Source: Alligator mississippiensis (taxonomy: Eukaryota; Chordata; Crocodylia; Alligatoridae). From it: DNA of 64,000 bases. The position numbers and the translations under genes are program-made. Position 1 is the stretch's first letter. Each line of letters starts with the position of its first letter. The notes below the pieces were generated by a model. It did not search any database, was not told the DNA's origin, and worked only from the letters and a program-made list of their open reading frames with translations. The stretch is from the NCBI RefSeq assembly GCF_030867095.1, contig NC_081829.1, positions 89,985,261 through 90,049,260 of the forward strand. The letters run 5' to 3'. Shown here piece by piece: positions 11,330 through 22,074 of the stretch.

Positions 11330-11935
11330 TTTTGTCTCTTCAGTGGCAGGACCAGGATTTAATTGGGTTTTTCTTAATCTCTGCTTCCGGGAGGGGGCTT
11401 GTTCGCTGCTTCAGAAGGGCTCTTGCAGGGGATGAGGAAGGACGCCTTTGCCGAGCCTGACTCGCCCACCCTGCCTGGCCGCCTTTGGCCCTGCCCCTGG
11501 GGCTCGCCTCAATGCCACAGAAATGGCCGCTTCAGCAAGTTTTGTGTCGTGAGGAGAGACCGCTTGCCGGGATAGGGGAGACTGATTCAAAGCTGGAGAA
11601 TAAAGCTGGGATGGAGACTAACGGGATGAGGCACTGGGAACGCAGGCGATGGGGGAGGGCAGGCAGGGCCAGGTGCAGCGGTGGAGAAGGATGGACAGGA
11701 GAAGTGGAGGTGAGGGGGGACAGGAAAAAACTAATAATGGAGGGGGGAAAAACCCGGAGAAAAAGCTTAGTAAAAAGTAAAGAAGTGCTGAGGTAGTTCA
11801 GGAATACAGATGAGAAATATAAGAAATAAAAGCTAGCAGGCAGAGACAGCAAGCACAGGCGAGAACAGGAGAAAGAAATAAAGGGCCAGGAGGGAACAGG
11901 TATTTTGCACAAGAAAGAAGAGACCGGCTGAGCTT
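11330..11935 (-). promoter_or_regulatory. CCDC172: 5' flank and presumed promoter region of CCDC172
   Basis: This region lies directly upstream of the CCDC172 start codon. It contains a moderately GC-rich stretch (about 11380-11560, including CCCTGCCCCTGGGGC), followed by a purine-rich plus strand. I see no convincing TATA box and cannot place the transcription start. The call rests on position only. Confidence 0.35.
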
Positions 11936-12059
11936 TAGTTGGAATGTATTTTTAAACATTTATTTTTACAAAGGTTTTTCGGCGATTTTTGGGGGGGATT
12001 TATTCATTATTCCTGCCTGTGTTTCTCCAGAGCAGAATTCTTTTTCGTCATTTTGTGTC

Positions 12060-12335
12060 ATTTGAAGTCTGCCTGTCTGTCTCTTTCTGTCCTTCCTTCT
12101 TTCTTTCTGTCTGTCCGTGAGGCCCAGGTGTTCGGGCCAACCTGTACATACTCTCTACTGGCCCCAATTTGTCACCCTCCCTGGAATAAATGCCTCTTAA
12201 AAGTAAAAGTAAAAAAAACAAACAAAAAACAACAACAAAAAAAAACTTTCTGTCTGTCTGTCTGTCTTTCTGTCTTTCCCTTTTTCTTTCTCTTTCTGTC
12301 TTTCTGTTTTTCTGTCTGTCTGTCTTTCTTGGGTG
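12060..12335 (+). repeat. Interrupted CTGT/CTTT pyrimidine microsatellite
   Basis: Two blocks of (CTGT)n and (CTTT)n, at about 12070-12118 and 12246-12330, flank an A-rich stretch with AAAAACAACAACAAAAAAA. The resulting frames on both strands (lysine/arginine/glutamate-rich one way, serine/phenylalanine-rich the other) are low-complexity artefacts, not genes. This kind of tract varies between individuals. Confidence 0.85.
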
Positions 12336-12399
12336 TGTGGGGGGGTGTTGGATATTCAGCATTCAACATTCACATAAACGTTCAAGCATGGAGTTTTTC

Positions 12400-13155
12400 C
12401 CTCTTCATGTCAGATGGGTACAGAAAGTTGGAAAATGTTTAAATAGACAAAAGTCTCATCTCATTTATAACCTTACAACCCTGTGAAGTCAGTGAGTCTG
12501 CCTAAATGGAAGTTCGATGTATTATCAGCCCCCAATCTGGACGCCGTTCAAGTGGTCATGTTCCAGGTCTAATCTGTTCAAAAAAGAGAACTCAGAACTG
12601 GGCCTTGGTGTGCTTTTATAAGTGAGTTTTACTATACATGTGTCTCTTTCTATCATCCTTACTCATTATAATAGTCGTATTAATATCAATTCAAACACTT
12701 GCATAAAGTAAAAATGACAGGGCTTTGACTCAAAAGCTTTCTAAAATGGCTTACTAAATACACTTCAAAGCTCAGACTGGTAAGAGGGACTGCTCTTGTT
12801 CACCTGAGACAGCAAATATATAGGAGGAGGTACATTTACCCCACTCCAGCGCTGTTAATGTTGGAGAAAATTGGAGTCCTTGGCAGCTGTGTTGAGTCCC
12901 ATTACTGTCCTGTTAGCAGAGCTATGGGTGGTGCTGTCAGGTGTTGTCATAATATTTTCCTGAGGGAATATTTTCCATTCCTGTCTCCAAGTGGAGCATT
13001 TGGAGGTAGAAAGAGACCATTACTATGAAGTTGTGGTTGTGTTCAAAATTACTGGCTGGACCTGAAAACTTAAGCAAAATGTTATGCTGTGGTTGGGCGA
13101 CTGTTTAAGAAACAAAATATGGCTTTGAAGAATCTTAAAAAAATGAATCAGTCAA
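12400..13155. other. Intergenic sequence, nothing recognised
   Basis: This is ordinary mixed-composition DNA between the microsatellites. No exon, repeat family or RNA gene was recognised. Confidence 0.5.
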
Positions 13156-13190
13156 TCTTTCTGTCTGTCTGTCTGTCTGTCTTTCTTTCT
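13155..13190 (+). repeat. (CTGT)n microsatellite
   Basis: Five or so CTGT units followed by CTTT units lie directly before the exon-like frame at 13197-13342. They would act as its polypyrimidine tract. Confidence 0.85.
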
Positions 13191-13196
13191 CCAAAG

Positions 13197-13342
13197 TGCT
13201 GCTGAAGGAAGAGGTCGCAGTGGTGAACTCTGCAATGTGTTGGAGCGGTGAAGCTTTCTACCCGAAGGACAAAGGAAAATCAGATTACGAGTCAAATGAA
13301 GAATTTATAGCAATTGAAATAGTTATTTCTTCTCCAAGCCTG
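13197..13342 (+). other. Exon-like open frame of unknown identity
   Basis: A polypyrimidine tract ending CCAAAG precedes an open frame reading LLKEEVAVVNSAMCWSGE, then AFYPKDKGKSDYESNEEF and IAIEIVISSPSL. A textbook donor, CTGGTGAGTGA, follows. Open length, mixed amino-acid composition and both splice signals make it look like an internal exon of 146 bases. I do not recognise the protein, and the frame stays open past the donor. No partner exon was found nearby. It could be a lineage-specific non-coding transcript exon, a relic, or chance. Confidence 0.2.
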
Positions 13343-15400
13343 GTGAGTGAAAGAGCCATTTTTATAAAATGCAAGAAAAAAAGCACTACATATCCTTGAA
13401 TCAAGGAGCAAAATAAAACAAAAAACTGGTCTTTGAAGTTGTCAAGACTTTACTGGTAAAGGTGCAAAAAGGGCTTTCATATTTCGAACTATGAGAAAGC
13501 TGCTTTAGGTTTCTGAAGGGTGGGAGAAGGCTGGGAATGCTGTTCGGTGTCATTTATTAGAGAAAGAGCTGCTCTTTGTGCAGGGTGCTTGTAGTCTCAC
13601 TTTATGGAAAAAGGACTGCTCTTCATAGACAAGGGAGATAGGCTCCAACTATAGTTCATTTCTCAATGCCCGCTGAGCTTTCTTGTACACCTCTGGAAGA
13701 TATCACATACAAGATTTTTGTAAATCTGGACTGGAGGAAGCAGAATGCTCTTCAAAATCTCATTTGCTAGTTGTGACCTAGACTGAATTTCTGTAAATGC
13801 TTCACATAAATAGTCTCAAATTTAGTGAGTTTGGCAGGATTATTAGTCTAGAAGGTTAGGATCCTTTAAGGAATTTAGGCACTCAGTTCCTATCAAAACT
13901 GATGGGAATAAGGCACCTAAATACCTTTGAGGATCTAGGCCTAGATGTTTTGCAATACAAATAACATTTGGCTACAGTCTTTTCAAATTAAACTCAACTC
14001 TTTGCAAAGTATAAGACCTTTTGTAAGTCTCTGGCTTTTCCAAAGGTGACTTTAATTTTATTTTCGGTCATATCAGTGCATTCTAATCTCAATCTATATC
14101 TACATCTTAATCACTATGCCCGTAATCAGGTCATGTCTTTCTAGTGTACTTCAAAATTGGTAATTGCCATTTGTAATCAAGCTACTGTGATAATAGTAAA
14201 GTTTTCTTTATAAACTGTAGGTTGTGTAGGAAGGGGAAAACAAGTTTCTGTTTCTAATTGCAAATAAGCATAAAAAACCTGTCAATGTAACTTATTTTCA
14301 AATGACATCCACTCAGATAATTTCGAAAGCAATTTTTTTTTTTGACATCCAAAAACATAAGTTTGTTTTCTTGGCACTAAAAGAAAGAAAGGGCAGTGTT
14401 AGAAGTAGGTTATATAAGGTGACTTTCCACTATAGAATAGCATTTAGTAGAAATATAGAAGATACAGAATTATAGTTTATAAAGATTTTTTTCTGGTCTT
14501 GTGAACACATCAGTTTTTTTTTTTTTTTTATTTCCAAGCCATTTTCTCTTATTTTCTGTGCCATTTGAACTTCGTATCTATTTTATCATTACCAAAAATG
14601 TCCAGTTATCTTTTCACGTAATAGCTACTTCTAACTCGCATCTGAAAAAGCAAAGCATTTTTAATTGCATTTTGAACATAGAAAGTGTATTAAAGTGGCT
14701 GGAGTTCAAGAAAGTGCTATGGAGATGGAGACTGGGCAGCTTATAGCTGACATTTGCTACCCTAGCACTTCCCCCACAGGTACCTTTCTTCACTTGCCTT
14801 TGCCTCTGGTGAATTATTTTTTGGTCCATCTCTACATTTAATTTTTTACTATCCATTTGACAACAAAGCCCAAAATCTTCTCTGGGATATATATATTGGG
14901 TTCATTTTGTGTTTCAGCAATGAAATGTAGGCAATTCCGTACTGGGAGATGGAGCACAAATGTGATGTTTTGGAAGGACCCGCTACCCACCTGGGAAGTG
15001 GCTTTGAACAATGAGGAGATCTGAATCTGATTTCAGGTACCTTAAGCTTTTGCCAGTGTAATTCCACTGACTTCACAGGGATTCTCTCTGATCTGTGTTA
15101 ATGAAGAGAAATCCAAAGTGGAAGCAAACTTAGACTTTAGCTTGCCATAAATGAAACCAAAATTAATTGAACAAACAAAATATACATTCCAAATAAATTT
15201 GATATTGAACCACTCTTAATTGTATCTGTTTTTTGACACTTAAAATGTCTCTTCTGCAAAACAACAAGCAACAGATAGAAAAGAAGATCTCTGTTCAATG
15301 GTTGTGGAGAACAGGGAGACAGCTGAACTGATTTACTTTTACACTGTAGATGACTGCAGTTGAAATGAGTCCTGAAGGCTCAGATTGCAGTTGCTGAATA
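13343..15400. other. Intergenic sequence with ancient amniote repeat traces
   Basis: At about 13850-13945, TTTAGGCACTCAGTTCCTAT and GGCACCTAAATACCTTTGAG match a phrase common in turtle and crocodile DNA. At about 15030-15100 there is a second such trace (GTAATTCCACTGACTTCA). The rest is AT-rich and unrecognised. Confidence 0.4.
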
Positions 15401-16244
15401 TTGTGTCAAGAAGAAAGCTTGCTTTTGATTAGTAATTGAGAACGTCTTCCCTGATAGTAGACCCTCTGCTGCCACCATCTTCTCAGTTGCTTCCCATAGT
15501 TTCTCCCGTTGCTGTTTTGGTGTGAATCAGGATCGTTCACAACAACTGTTCTCTCTTTCCTATTGGCTACTGGGCAGCACAGAAGAGTAAATATGGAATT
15601 GCTCTTGTTTGCTTCCCTGCTGGGCAATGGGAGGTATAGGAACAGCAGAATAGGAAGTTGTTCAGTTCCTGGAGAGCAGAAGAAAACTAGAAACCACAAT
15701 GTGTTGTACTCTATGACTAGCTGGGGGCTCACTGCTAGCTGCCCCACCAGCGAATCGGGGCAGGGGGTTGGGACCTGCTCCTCCCCTGCAGCTCTTTCCA
15801 AGTTCCCTGCCCACAATTGGGGAGCTGGAGCTGGGAGCTACCTGCTGCTGGGGCAGGGGACATTGTCCCTGCCCAGGTTCTGCCACCGAAGCCCACCTCA
15901 GCAGCAGGCAGCTCCTGGGGCAGGGAGCAATCTCCCAGTCCCCTGCCAGCAGACAGCTGTCTCATGGTCTTGTGCTCCCTGCTGGCCCCTGAGCTAGCAC
16001 CCAGGGGGAGCCTAGAGCTCCTCCTGGCTGCTGAAGTGGGGCAGTGCAGGGCTGGAGCGGGTGTGAGCCGACCGTGCCAGGAGCAGCAAATCTGCTTCCA
16101 AATCCCTGCATGTGTAAACGCCTGCCGGGGGTGAGTTTACTGCAGAGTAAATTACTGTTCTCTTTTTCCTGCTGGCTACTGTGGAAAGAGAGAAATTTAC
16201 TCAAGAGTAAACCCACCCCACCGCATTTGCATGCGTAGACACGG
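15400..16244. mobile_element. GC-rich non-autonomous element with MITE-type right end
   Basis: The right end, GCATGCGTAGACACGGCCA, resembles the (G)TCTACAC..GCCC ends of the MITEs at 36870, 37732 and 45241. The interior (15720-16100) is GC-rich with repeated GCAGCAGGCAGCTCCTGGGG-like units. A segment near 15540-15590 (CTTTCCTATTGGCTACTG) reappears at 16160-16180 (TTTCCTGCTGGCTACTG). I could not define the left end. Its several overlapping open frames on both strands are compositional. Confidence 0.4.
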
Positions 16245-16419
16245 CCAATATATTTTACCTCGATAGAAATGCCTTATAAACATTGAGTACCATATTTACT
16301 CAAAAACAAGAGAAGGTTCCCCCCCACCCCATTCAGCATGAGGAAAAAGCCCCTTGTCTTACATTCACATACAAGAAAACCTCATAGTCAAGGAAGCTCT
16401 GCAGAGTAGGAGTTTTGAT

Positions 16420-18525
16420 GGGATGGGAGCCCAAGAAGGGTGGCTGTGCTAAAGGAAACGATCCTTTGGGCACAAAGCAAGATGATCCCTGAGCGAGGCA
16501 AAAAAGGGAAAGGGGCCAGGAGGCTTCCATGGCTGACCAGAGAAATCCAGGGCAGCCTAACGGCCAAAAGGGGAGCACATAAAAAGTGGAAACAGGGTGA
16601 GATCACTAAAGATGAATATACCTCCTCTGCTCGTGCTTGTAGGGAGGCAGTTAGGCGGGCCAAAGCTACCATGGAGCTGAGGATGGCAACCCAAGTAAAA
16701 GACAACAAGAAATTGTTTTTTAGATATATTGGGAGTAAAAGGAAGGCCCAGGGAGGAATAGGACCGCTGCTAAATGGGCAGAAACAATTGGTGACAGATA
16801 GGGGGGACAAGGCTGAACTCCTCAACGAGTTCTTTGCCTCAGTGTTCCTAAGTGAGGGGCACGACAAGTCTCTCACTGGGGTTGTAGAGAGGCAGCAGCA
16901 AGGCGCCAGACTTCCATACGTAGATCCTGAGGTGGTGCAGAGTCATTTGGAAGAACTGGATGCCTTTAAATCGGCAGGCCTGGATGGGCTCCATCCGAGG
17001 GTGCTGAAGGCACTGGCCGACGTCATTGCAGAGCCACTGGCGGGAATATTCGAACGCTCGTGGTGCACGGGCCAAGTCCCGGAGGACTGGAAAAGGGCTA
17101 ACGTGGTCCCCATTTTCAAAAAGGGGAGGAAGGAGGACCCGGGCAACTATAGGCCAGTCAGTCTCACCTCCATCCTTGGTAAAGTCTTTGGAAAAATTAT
17201 CAAGGCTCACATTTGTGAGAGCCTGGCAGGGCAAATTATGCTGAGGGGAAACCAGCACGGGTTTGTGGCGGGCAGATCGTGCCTGACCAACCTAGTCTCT
17301 TTCTATGACCAGGTTACGAAGCGCCTGGACACAGGAGGAGGGGTGGATGTTGTATACTTAGACTTCAGGAAGGCCTTCAATACGGTATCCCACCCCATAC
17401 TGGTGAACAAGTTAAGAGGCTGTGATGTGGATGACTGCACAGTCCGGTGGGTGGCGAATTGGCTAGAGGGTTGCACCCAAAAAGTCGTGGTAGATGGGTC
17501 GGTCTCGACCTGGAAGGGTGTGGGCAGTGGGGTCCCGCAGGGCTCGGTCCTTGGACCGATACTCGTTAATGTCTTCATCAGCGACTTGGACGAGGGAGTG
17601 AAATGTACTCTGTCCAAGTTTGCAGATGACACAAAGCTATGGGGAGAAGTGGACACGCCGGAGGGCAGGGAGCAGCTGCAGGCAGACCTGGATAGGTTGC
17701 ACAAGTGGGCAGAAAACAACAGGATGCAGTTCAACAAGGAGAAATGCAAAGTGCTGCACCTAGGGAGGAAAAATGTCCAGCACACCTACAGCCTAGGGAA
17801 TGACCTGCTGGGTGGCACGGAAGTGGAAAGGGATCTTGGAGTCCTAGTGGACTCCAAGATGAACATGAGCCGGCAGTGTGACGAAGCCATCAGAAAAGCC
17901 AATGGCACTTTATCATGCATCAGCAGATGCATGACTAATAGGTCCAGGGAAGTGATACTTCCCCTCTATAGGGCTCTGGTCAGACCGCAGTTGGAGTACT
18001 GCGTGCAATTCTGGGCGCCACACTTCAAGAAGGATGCGGATAACCTGGAGAGGGTCCAGAGAAGGGCAACTCGTATGGTCAAGGGCCTGCAGACCAAGCC
18101 CTACGAGGAGAGACTAGAGAAACTGGACCTTTTCAGCCTCCGCAAGAGAAGGTTGAGAGGCGACCTTGTGGCTGCCTATAAGTTCATCACGGGGGCACAG
18201 AAGGGAATTGGTGAGGTTTTATTCACCAAGGCGCCCCCGGGGGTTACAAGAAACAATGGCCACAAGCTAGCAGAGAGCAGATTTAGACTGGACATTAGGA
18301 AGAACTTCTTCACAGTTCGAGTGGCCAAGGTCTGGAACGGGCTCCCAAGGGAGGTGGTGCTCTCCCCTACCCTGGGGGTCTTCAAGAGGAGGTTAGACGA
18401 GTATCTAGCTGGGGTCATCTAGACCCAGCACTCTTTCCTGCCTATGCAGGGGGTCAGACTCGATGATCTATTGAGGTCCCTTCCAACCATAACATCTATG
18501 AATCTATGAATCTATGAATAAATAC
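16420..18525 (+). mobile_element. CR1 LINE, 5'-truncated, with long intact RT frame
   Basis: This copy begins in the linker between the endonuclease and reverse transcriptase domains of CR1 ORF2 and runs to the true 3' end. That end is a stop codon, then TCCTGCCTATGCAGGGGGTC, GACTCGATGATCTATTGAGG and three tandem ATCTATGA units. The octamer tail is the CR1 hallmark that replaces poly(A). The lack of stops over two kilobases suggests a fairly recent insertion compared with the decayed transposons around it. It is truncated at the 5' end, as most CR1 copies are, and so cannot move by itself. Confidence 0.92.
16440..18422 (+). CDS. CR1 ORF2 C-terminal part: reverse transcriptase
   Basis: The frame is about 660 codons, continuous to TAG. 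It encodes the CR1 reverse transcriptase and C-terminal region, but not the N-terminal apurinic endonuclease, which was lost by 5' truncation. The leading residues AVLKETILWAQ are the usual linker. The polymerase motifs are in order: PEDWKRANVVPIFKKG (about 217-232), NYRPVSLTS, YLDFRKAF (306-313, catalytic D308), GVPQGSVLGP (364-373), and FADD (394-397, catalytic D396 and D397). The C-terminal part has QLEYCVQFWAPHFKKD and a conserved tail, VWNGLPREVV then KRRLDEYLAG. All three catalytic aspartates are present. Two residues differ from the usual CR1 text: FRKAFNT for FSKAFDT, and LVNVFISDLD for LFNIFINDLD. No true ATG marks a start; the first codon is an arbitrary in-frame position. Confidence 0.9.
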   Translation: MAVLKETILWAQSKMIPERGKKGKGARRLPWLTREIQGSLTAKRGAHKKWKQGEITKDEYTSSARACREAVRRAKATMELRMATQVKDNKKLFFRYIGSKRKAQGGIGPLLNGQKQLVTDRGDKAELLNEFFASVFLSEGHDKSLTGVVERQQQGARLPYVDPEVVQSHLEELDAFKSAGLDGLHPRVLKALADVIAEPLAGIFERSWCTGQVPEDWKRANVVPIFKKGRKEDPGNYRPVSLTSILGKVFGKIIKAHICESLAGQIMLRGNQHGFVAGRSCLTNLVSFYDQVTKRLDTGGGVDVVYLDFRKAFNTVSHPILVNKLRGCDVDDCTVRWVANWLEGCTQKVVVDGSVSTWKGVGSGVPQGSVLGPILVNVFISDLDEGVKCTLSKFADDTKLWGEVDTPEGREQLQADLDRLHKWAENNRMQFNKEKCKVLHLGRKNVQHTYSLGNDLLGGTEVERDLGVLVDSKMNMSRQCDEAIRKANGTLSCISRCMTNRSREVILPLYRALVRPQLEYCVQFWAPHFKKDADNLERVQRRATRMVKGLQTKPYEERLEKLDLFSLRKRRLRGDLVAAYKFITGAQKGIGEVLFTKAPPGVTRNNGHKLAESRFRLDIRKNFFTVRVAKVWNGLPREVVLSPTLGVFKRRLDEYLAGVI

Positions 18526-18745
18526 ATTGTCGATTTTCAACAAGCAGCCAAAAGCAGCACGTGCTCAGTAATAGAAATCAGCTATTAAGTTGATTAAATG
18601 CAGCCACTACTGAGCATGACTTTAAAGTACATAGCACATCTTGGGTAAACATGCTGATGGGAACATACCACAAGGGTAGATTAGTGCAAACCCCTCTAAA
18701 AAAGCTATATGGTAGTGACCATTGAGCACGGTTTCCCTCAGGCCT
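18526..18745. other. Sequence between CR1 and AT-rich hairpin
   Basis: These 220 bases between the CR1 tail and the hairpin may be interior sequence of the surrounding DNA transposon. Nothing was recognised. Confidence 0.35.
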
Positions 18746-19059
18746 GTGAACTGGACTGGTCATGAGACGGTGCTGCCAATGCAGAAGTGTGTGTATATAT
18801 GTTTTCTATTGTTTTATATAATGTTTTATATAATATTATATATAATATGATAATCATTATATTAATTAGTACATTATATTAATATATAATATTAATACAT
18901 AACATATTATATTATATATTAATATTTTATATTATATTAATGTATTATTATATATTATATAATGTTATCATTATATATATATATATATATATATATTTAT
19001 TTATTTATTTATTTATTTATTTATAAAACAATATATATCTCATGGCCAGTCCAGTTCAC
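18746..19059. repeat. AT-rich region inside 22-bp inverted arms
   Basis: GTGAACTGGACTGG at 18746 returns in inverted form as CCAGTCCAGTTCAC ending at 19059. The full arms are 22 bases with one mismatch. A second, inner pair is TTGTTTTATA against TATAAAACAA. Between them lie about 230 bases of nearly pure A+T with (AT)n and (TTTA)n runs. Such an arrangement can extrude as a hairpin and is prone to length change. A third copy of the inner phrase occurs at 19480-19552. Confidence 0.75.
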
Positions 19060-19487
19060 TTGACAGTTCCTAACATACACACACCATTACACCATCCAAG
19101 TCCCATTACAACAGCTGCACCTGCACTCCCACACGCTCACATGTCCATAGCCATTTCTTTATATATAGTACAAACTATGCACAATATTAATCCAAAGTGA
19201 AAAGGCTCATGATTTACCATATTTGCTAGACCCCAGTAGAGTCAACAGCATGTCAGGCCATGGTGACCCCATAGCTCAGCACTGCTCAGTATATACATGT
19301 ACTCCAGATGCCCACCCCTCAAAGGATCTATGTGCTAATTAGAACCCCCCCCTCCCTCACATCCACCCACCCACACACACACGCACACATGACTGGAACC
19401 AGGTGTTCCTGTCACAAGCCTTGGGATCCTCCAAAATCCAGCAATATTTCAAAATGTATGTATTCAAATGTATTTCAAAACAATATA

Positions 19488-19492
19488 TATAT

Positions 19493-19536
<44 letters not shown>

Positions 19537-19552
19537 ATAGAAAACATACTAT
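19488..19552. repeat. (TA)n microsatellite inside inverted ACAATA repeats
   Basis: About 17 TA units are bounded by ATATTGTTTTATATA on the left and TATAAAACAATAGAAAAC on the right. The right flank is the reverse complement of GTTTTCTATTGTTTTATA at 18800-18817. This links the tract to the hairpin region 700 bases upstream. Confidence 0.8.
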
Positions 19553-20060
19553 ACATAGGTGCCAAAATGCTGTATGGAGTAGCTGTGCTAAAACTTTCAG
19601 TAGTTTAAAAAAGGTAAAATCCATCAATTCTGGATGACCTAGGTTTATTGGTACTATGTGCAAATTGCTGCAGTTACATTTATTTCAAGGTCAGGTTTCT
19701 CAAATTTGCTCATTTCCACGTGCTGAGAGAGAAGAGGATCTGACAGTAAGGAGGACTGAAGGGTCTGTAGCAGGGTAGAAGGCAAAGGAACTGTCTGACA
19801 CCTCCCTGCCCCTGATTTATTTTCCTGTTGTAGCAGTGGGAGAGGGACAAATTCAAGACAAACTTCAAATAATTAGATTCTGTACCTGGAGAATTATATC
19901 AAATTTATATATTTTCAATATATCTAATTATGGGGGGGTTGTCTTATAATCAGAACTGTACTATATTCAAGTAAATATGGTACTAGTGGTCGAAGCTTTG
20001 TCTTGGAAAAGTTCAAAGTACAATTTTAAATCTTTCTCTTCATTTTTAAATCTTTCCCTT

Positions 20061-20099
20061 TCAGTTCATATATGTCTTCTAAAGACATATATGAACTGA
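20061..20099. repeat. Perfect 18-bp inverted repeat
   Basis: TCAGTTCATATATGTCTT and its exact reverse complement are separated by three bases (CTA). It lies in unique-looking DNA beside a direct repeat of TTTTTAAATCTTTC. An RNA from either strand would fold into a tight hairpin, but nothing shows it is transcribed. Confidence 0.85.
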
Positions 20100-22074
20100 G
20101 CAGCCAAACTATTCCAACCACTATTATGAACAGATGATCAAATTTGGCTTGCAATCATCCCTTCTAGTGTTTTACTGTTAACTTAAATAATAGCAAGATT
20201 GGTCCCACAGTAAAGTCCATGGAAATGCATACATGTACCGGGATATCAGAGTCCACCTTGTGGCTTTGGTAATTTCAGGAAGCTTCTCCATACCATGTTT
20301 TTTTCCCCTTTTGTTCTTTAAAATAATGCTGCCAAAAAAAAAGCAGCAAAACAGGTCCGTGTTCAAATTATTGTGACTGCTGGTTAAGGATGAAAAATAG
20401 TGTTTCTATTTCTGGTAAGATTTTGTTATTTTTACTTTGAGGGAATTGGACCAGATTATGCATAGATTTACGTCCTGTGCAATCTCGGTGATTTATGTAA
20501 AGTGTCAGAGAAGAATTTGGCTCATTGTTTTTCCTGAGAAAACATTTAATGTTTCAAGTCTGGAGTAAATAAAATTAAATCGTTACTTAAAAAAAATCGT
20601 TAGTATTATAAAACAATCTGCAATAGATCTTACATTTTAAGCAAATGGGTTAATACAAAAGAACAGCAATAGGAAGTGACTTCTTCACCCAAAACAATGT
20701 TCGTTTCACTGGAGAATTAGTTATAGTGTTTTGCATTTTGGTAGGAATCTAAACAACTTTCAACAGATGTTCTTTATAAAGTGAGCCGGCTATTTGTATT
20801 GTGATATCTCCATTTGAGTCTTGTAGCCAAGGTTTTGTATAATTCCATCTGGAAAGGCTTCATTTGAACCCATCCCTATGGGTTATAAAAGTGAAGATTA
20901 CTCTTTAACCTCCCCTCCCCCCCCCCCCAAACCCACCTAAGCTTTCTATTGTCTTTTTGGTCCTAATCACCCAGCACCTGCTATGTATGCGGATTGGAAA
21001 CTGTGCTACTATAAAGGCCTGCTGCAATGGCTTTGTGACTTCAGACATAGTTCACTTTCCTTCTTTGCTGACTCTACGACTTTTAAACTTTTTAAATCTA
21101 ACCTTCCTAATTATGTGGATATTTGACAACTGAAGCCCTCATTTTGACACATTTATCAGATCTCTGAAATATCTTGGCATGAAGAGAGTAACATTTGTAA
21201 TGAAGGAAAATATGATTTATCTATGGTATGTATCATCATTACTGCTTTGGTTTTGTGGTATTTCAGCAAGCTTGTTAGTTGCCTTTCTGGAAGAATATAG
21301 TTTTAATAAATAGATGTCTGGGAAAGTGCTGGGGGATGATTGCTCCCTACAATCCATAGGATAAGAAAAGGAAGCATCTGGAAAGCTGAAATGTGCCTTG
21401 CTGAAATTTAAATTATTTTTACTTTTACATATTTAATCTACAGAGGTGGGTATACCTTTTGATTTGCTCTTTGTTTACTAGCATAAACATTCAGATAGTA
21501 TCTATTTCATGGCAATGCTTGAGCCATAGGATGCTGAAGGCCAGTAAAGCTCATTAAGTGAACAGGAGTTAAAGGGGTTCAGCACTTTGTGAGTTTAAGT
21601 CCTCAGGTAAAATAAAATAAATGTATTTTTACTAAAAAGGAGCAGACAACGGAGGGGAATATTTGTTAACAGTTGCTCAGTTTTAGTAGGTAAATATTTA
21701 ATCATATCCTTTATTACTATATAACTCCATTGCATTTCCTTTACCCATTTTTACCCTGCGCATATCACATTACTGTGCTCCTCGCCCCCCTGAAATATAT
21801 ATCTAAATTAAAGTTAATTCATTAAGGTAGTAATCACATTATGATCTCAGTATTTAAATTGACTGCAAATAGCCTTTTTAGAATACTGTTAGGTGATAAG
21901 GTGAGTACCTCTTATTGCCTCCTTTAGGAGATTTCAGAAGATCTTAAAATGTTTTCTCAGTAATGATAAAGCTAACTTCTATTTGACATAGCAAATATAC
22001 CAAGAGTAGGACTTATATGAGATTATTAAAGAAAATAATAGATCTTTGTTTTCATATGCATAACAGAAATAGTA
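20100..22074. other. Intergenic sequence, nothing recognised
   Basis: This is AT-rich DNA with a C run at 20917-20930. No exon or transposon end was identified. A trace of an ancient repeat phrase may lie near 20455-20520. Confidence 0.45.

Larger units (their letters stand above)
16287..19983. mobile_element. Possible DNA transposon carrying a CR1 insertion
   Basis: The left end GTACCATATTTACTC at 16287 and the right end AAGTAAATATGGTAC at 19970-19983 are inverted copies. The sequence just inside also matches in inverted sense (CAAAAACAAGAGAAGG on the left; CTTATAATCAGAACTG and GGGGGGGTTGTC on the right). If it is one element, its ~1.6 kb own sequence holds the CR1 copy (about 16420-18525) and the AT-rich hairpin (18746-19059). 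I see no matching target duplication, so two separate fragments remain possible. Confidence 0.4.

Noticed and set aside
12048-12442. Lysine/arginine-rich and serine/phenylalanine-rich frames
   Set aside because: Both come from reading through the CTGT/CTTT microsatellite.
16388-17258. Minus-strand frames within the CR1 copy
   Set aside because: They are antisense shadows of the reverse transcriptase frame.
20061-20099. microRNA gene
   Set aside because: The stem is perfect and only 18 base pairs with a 3-base loop, unlike a typical microRNA precursor of 60-80 bases with mismatches.
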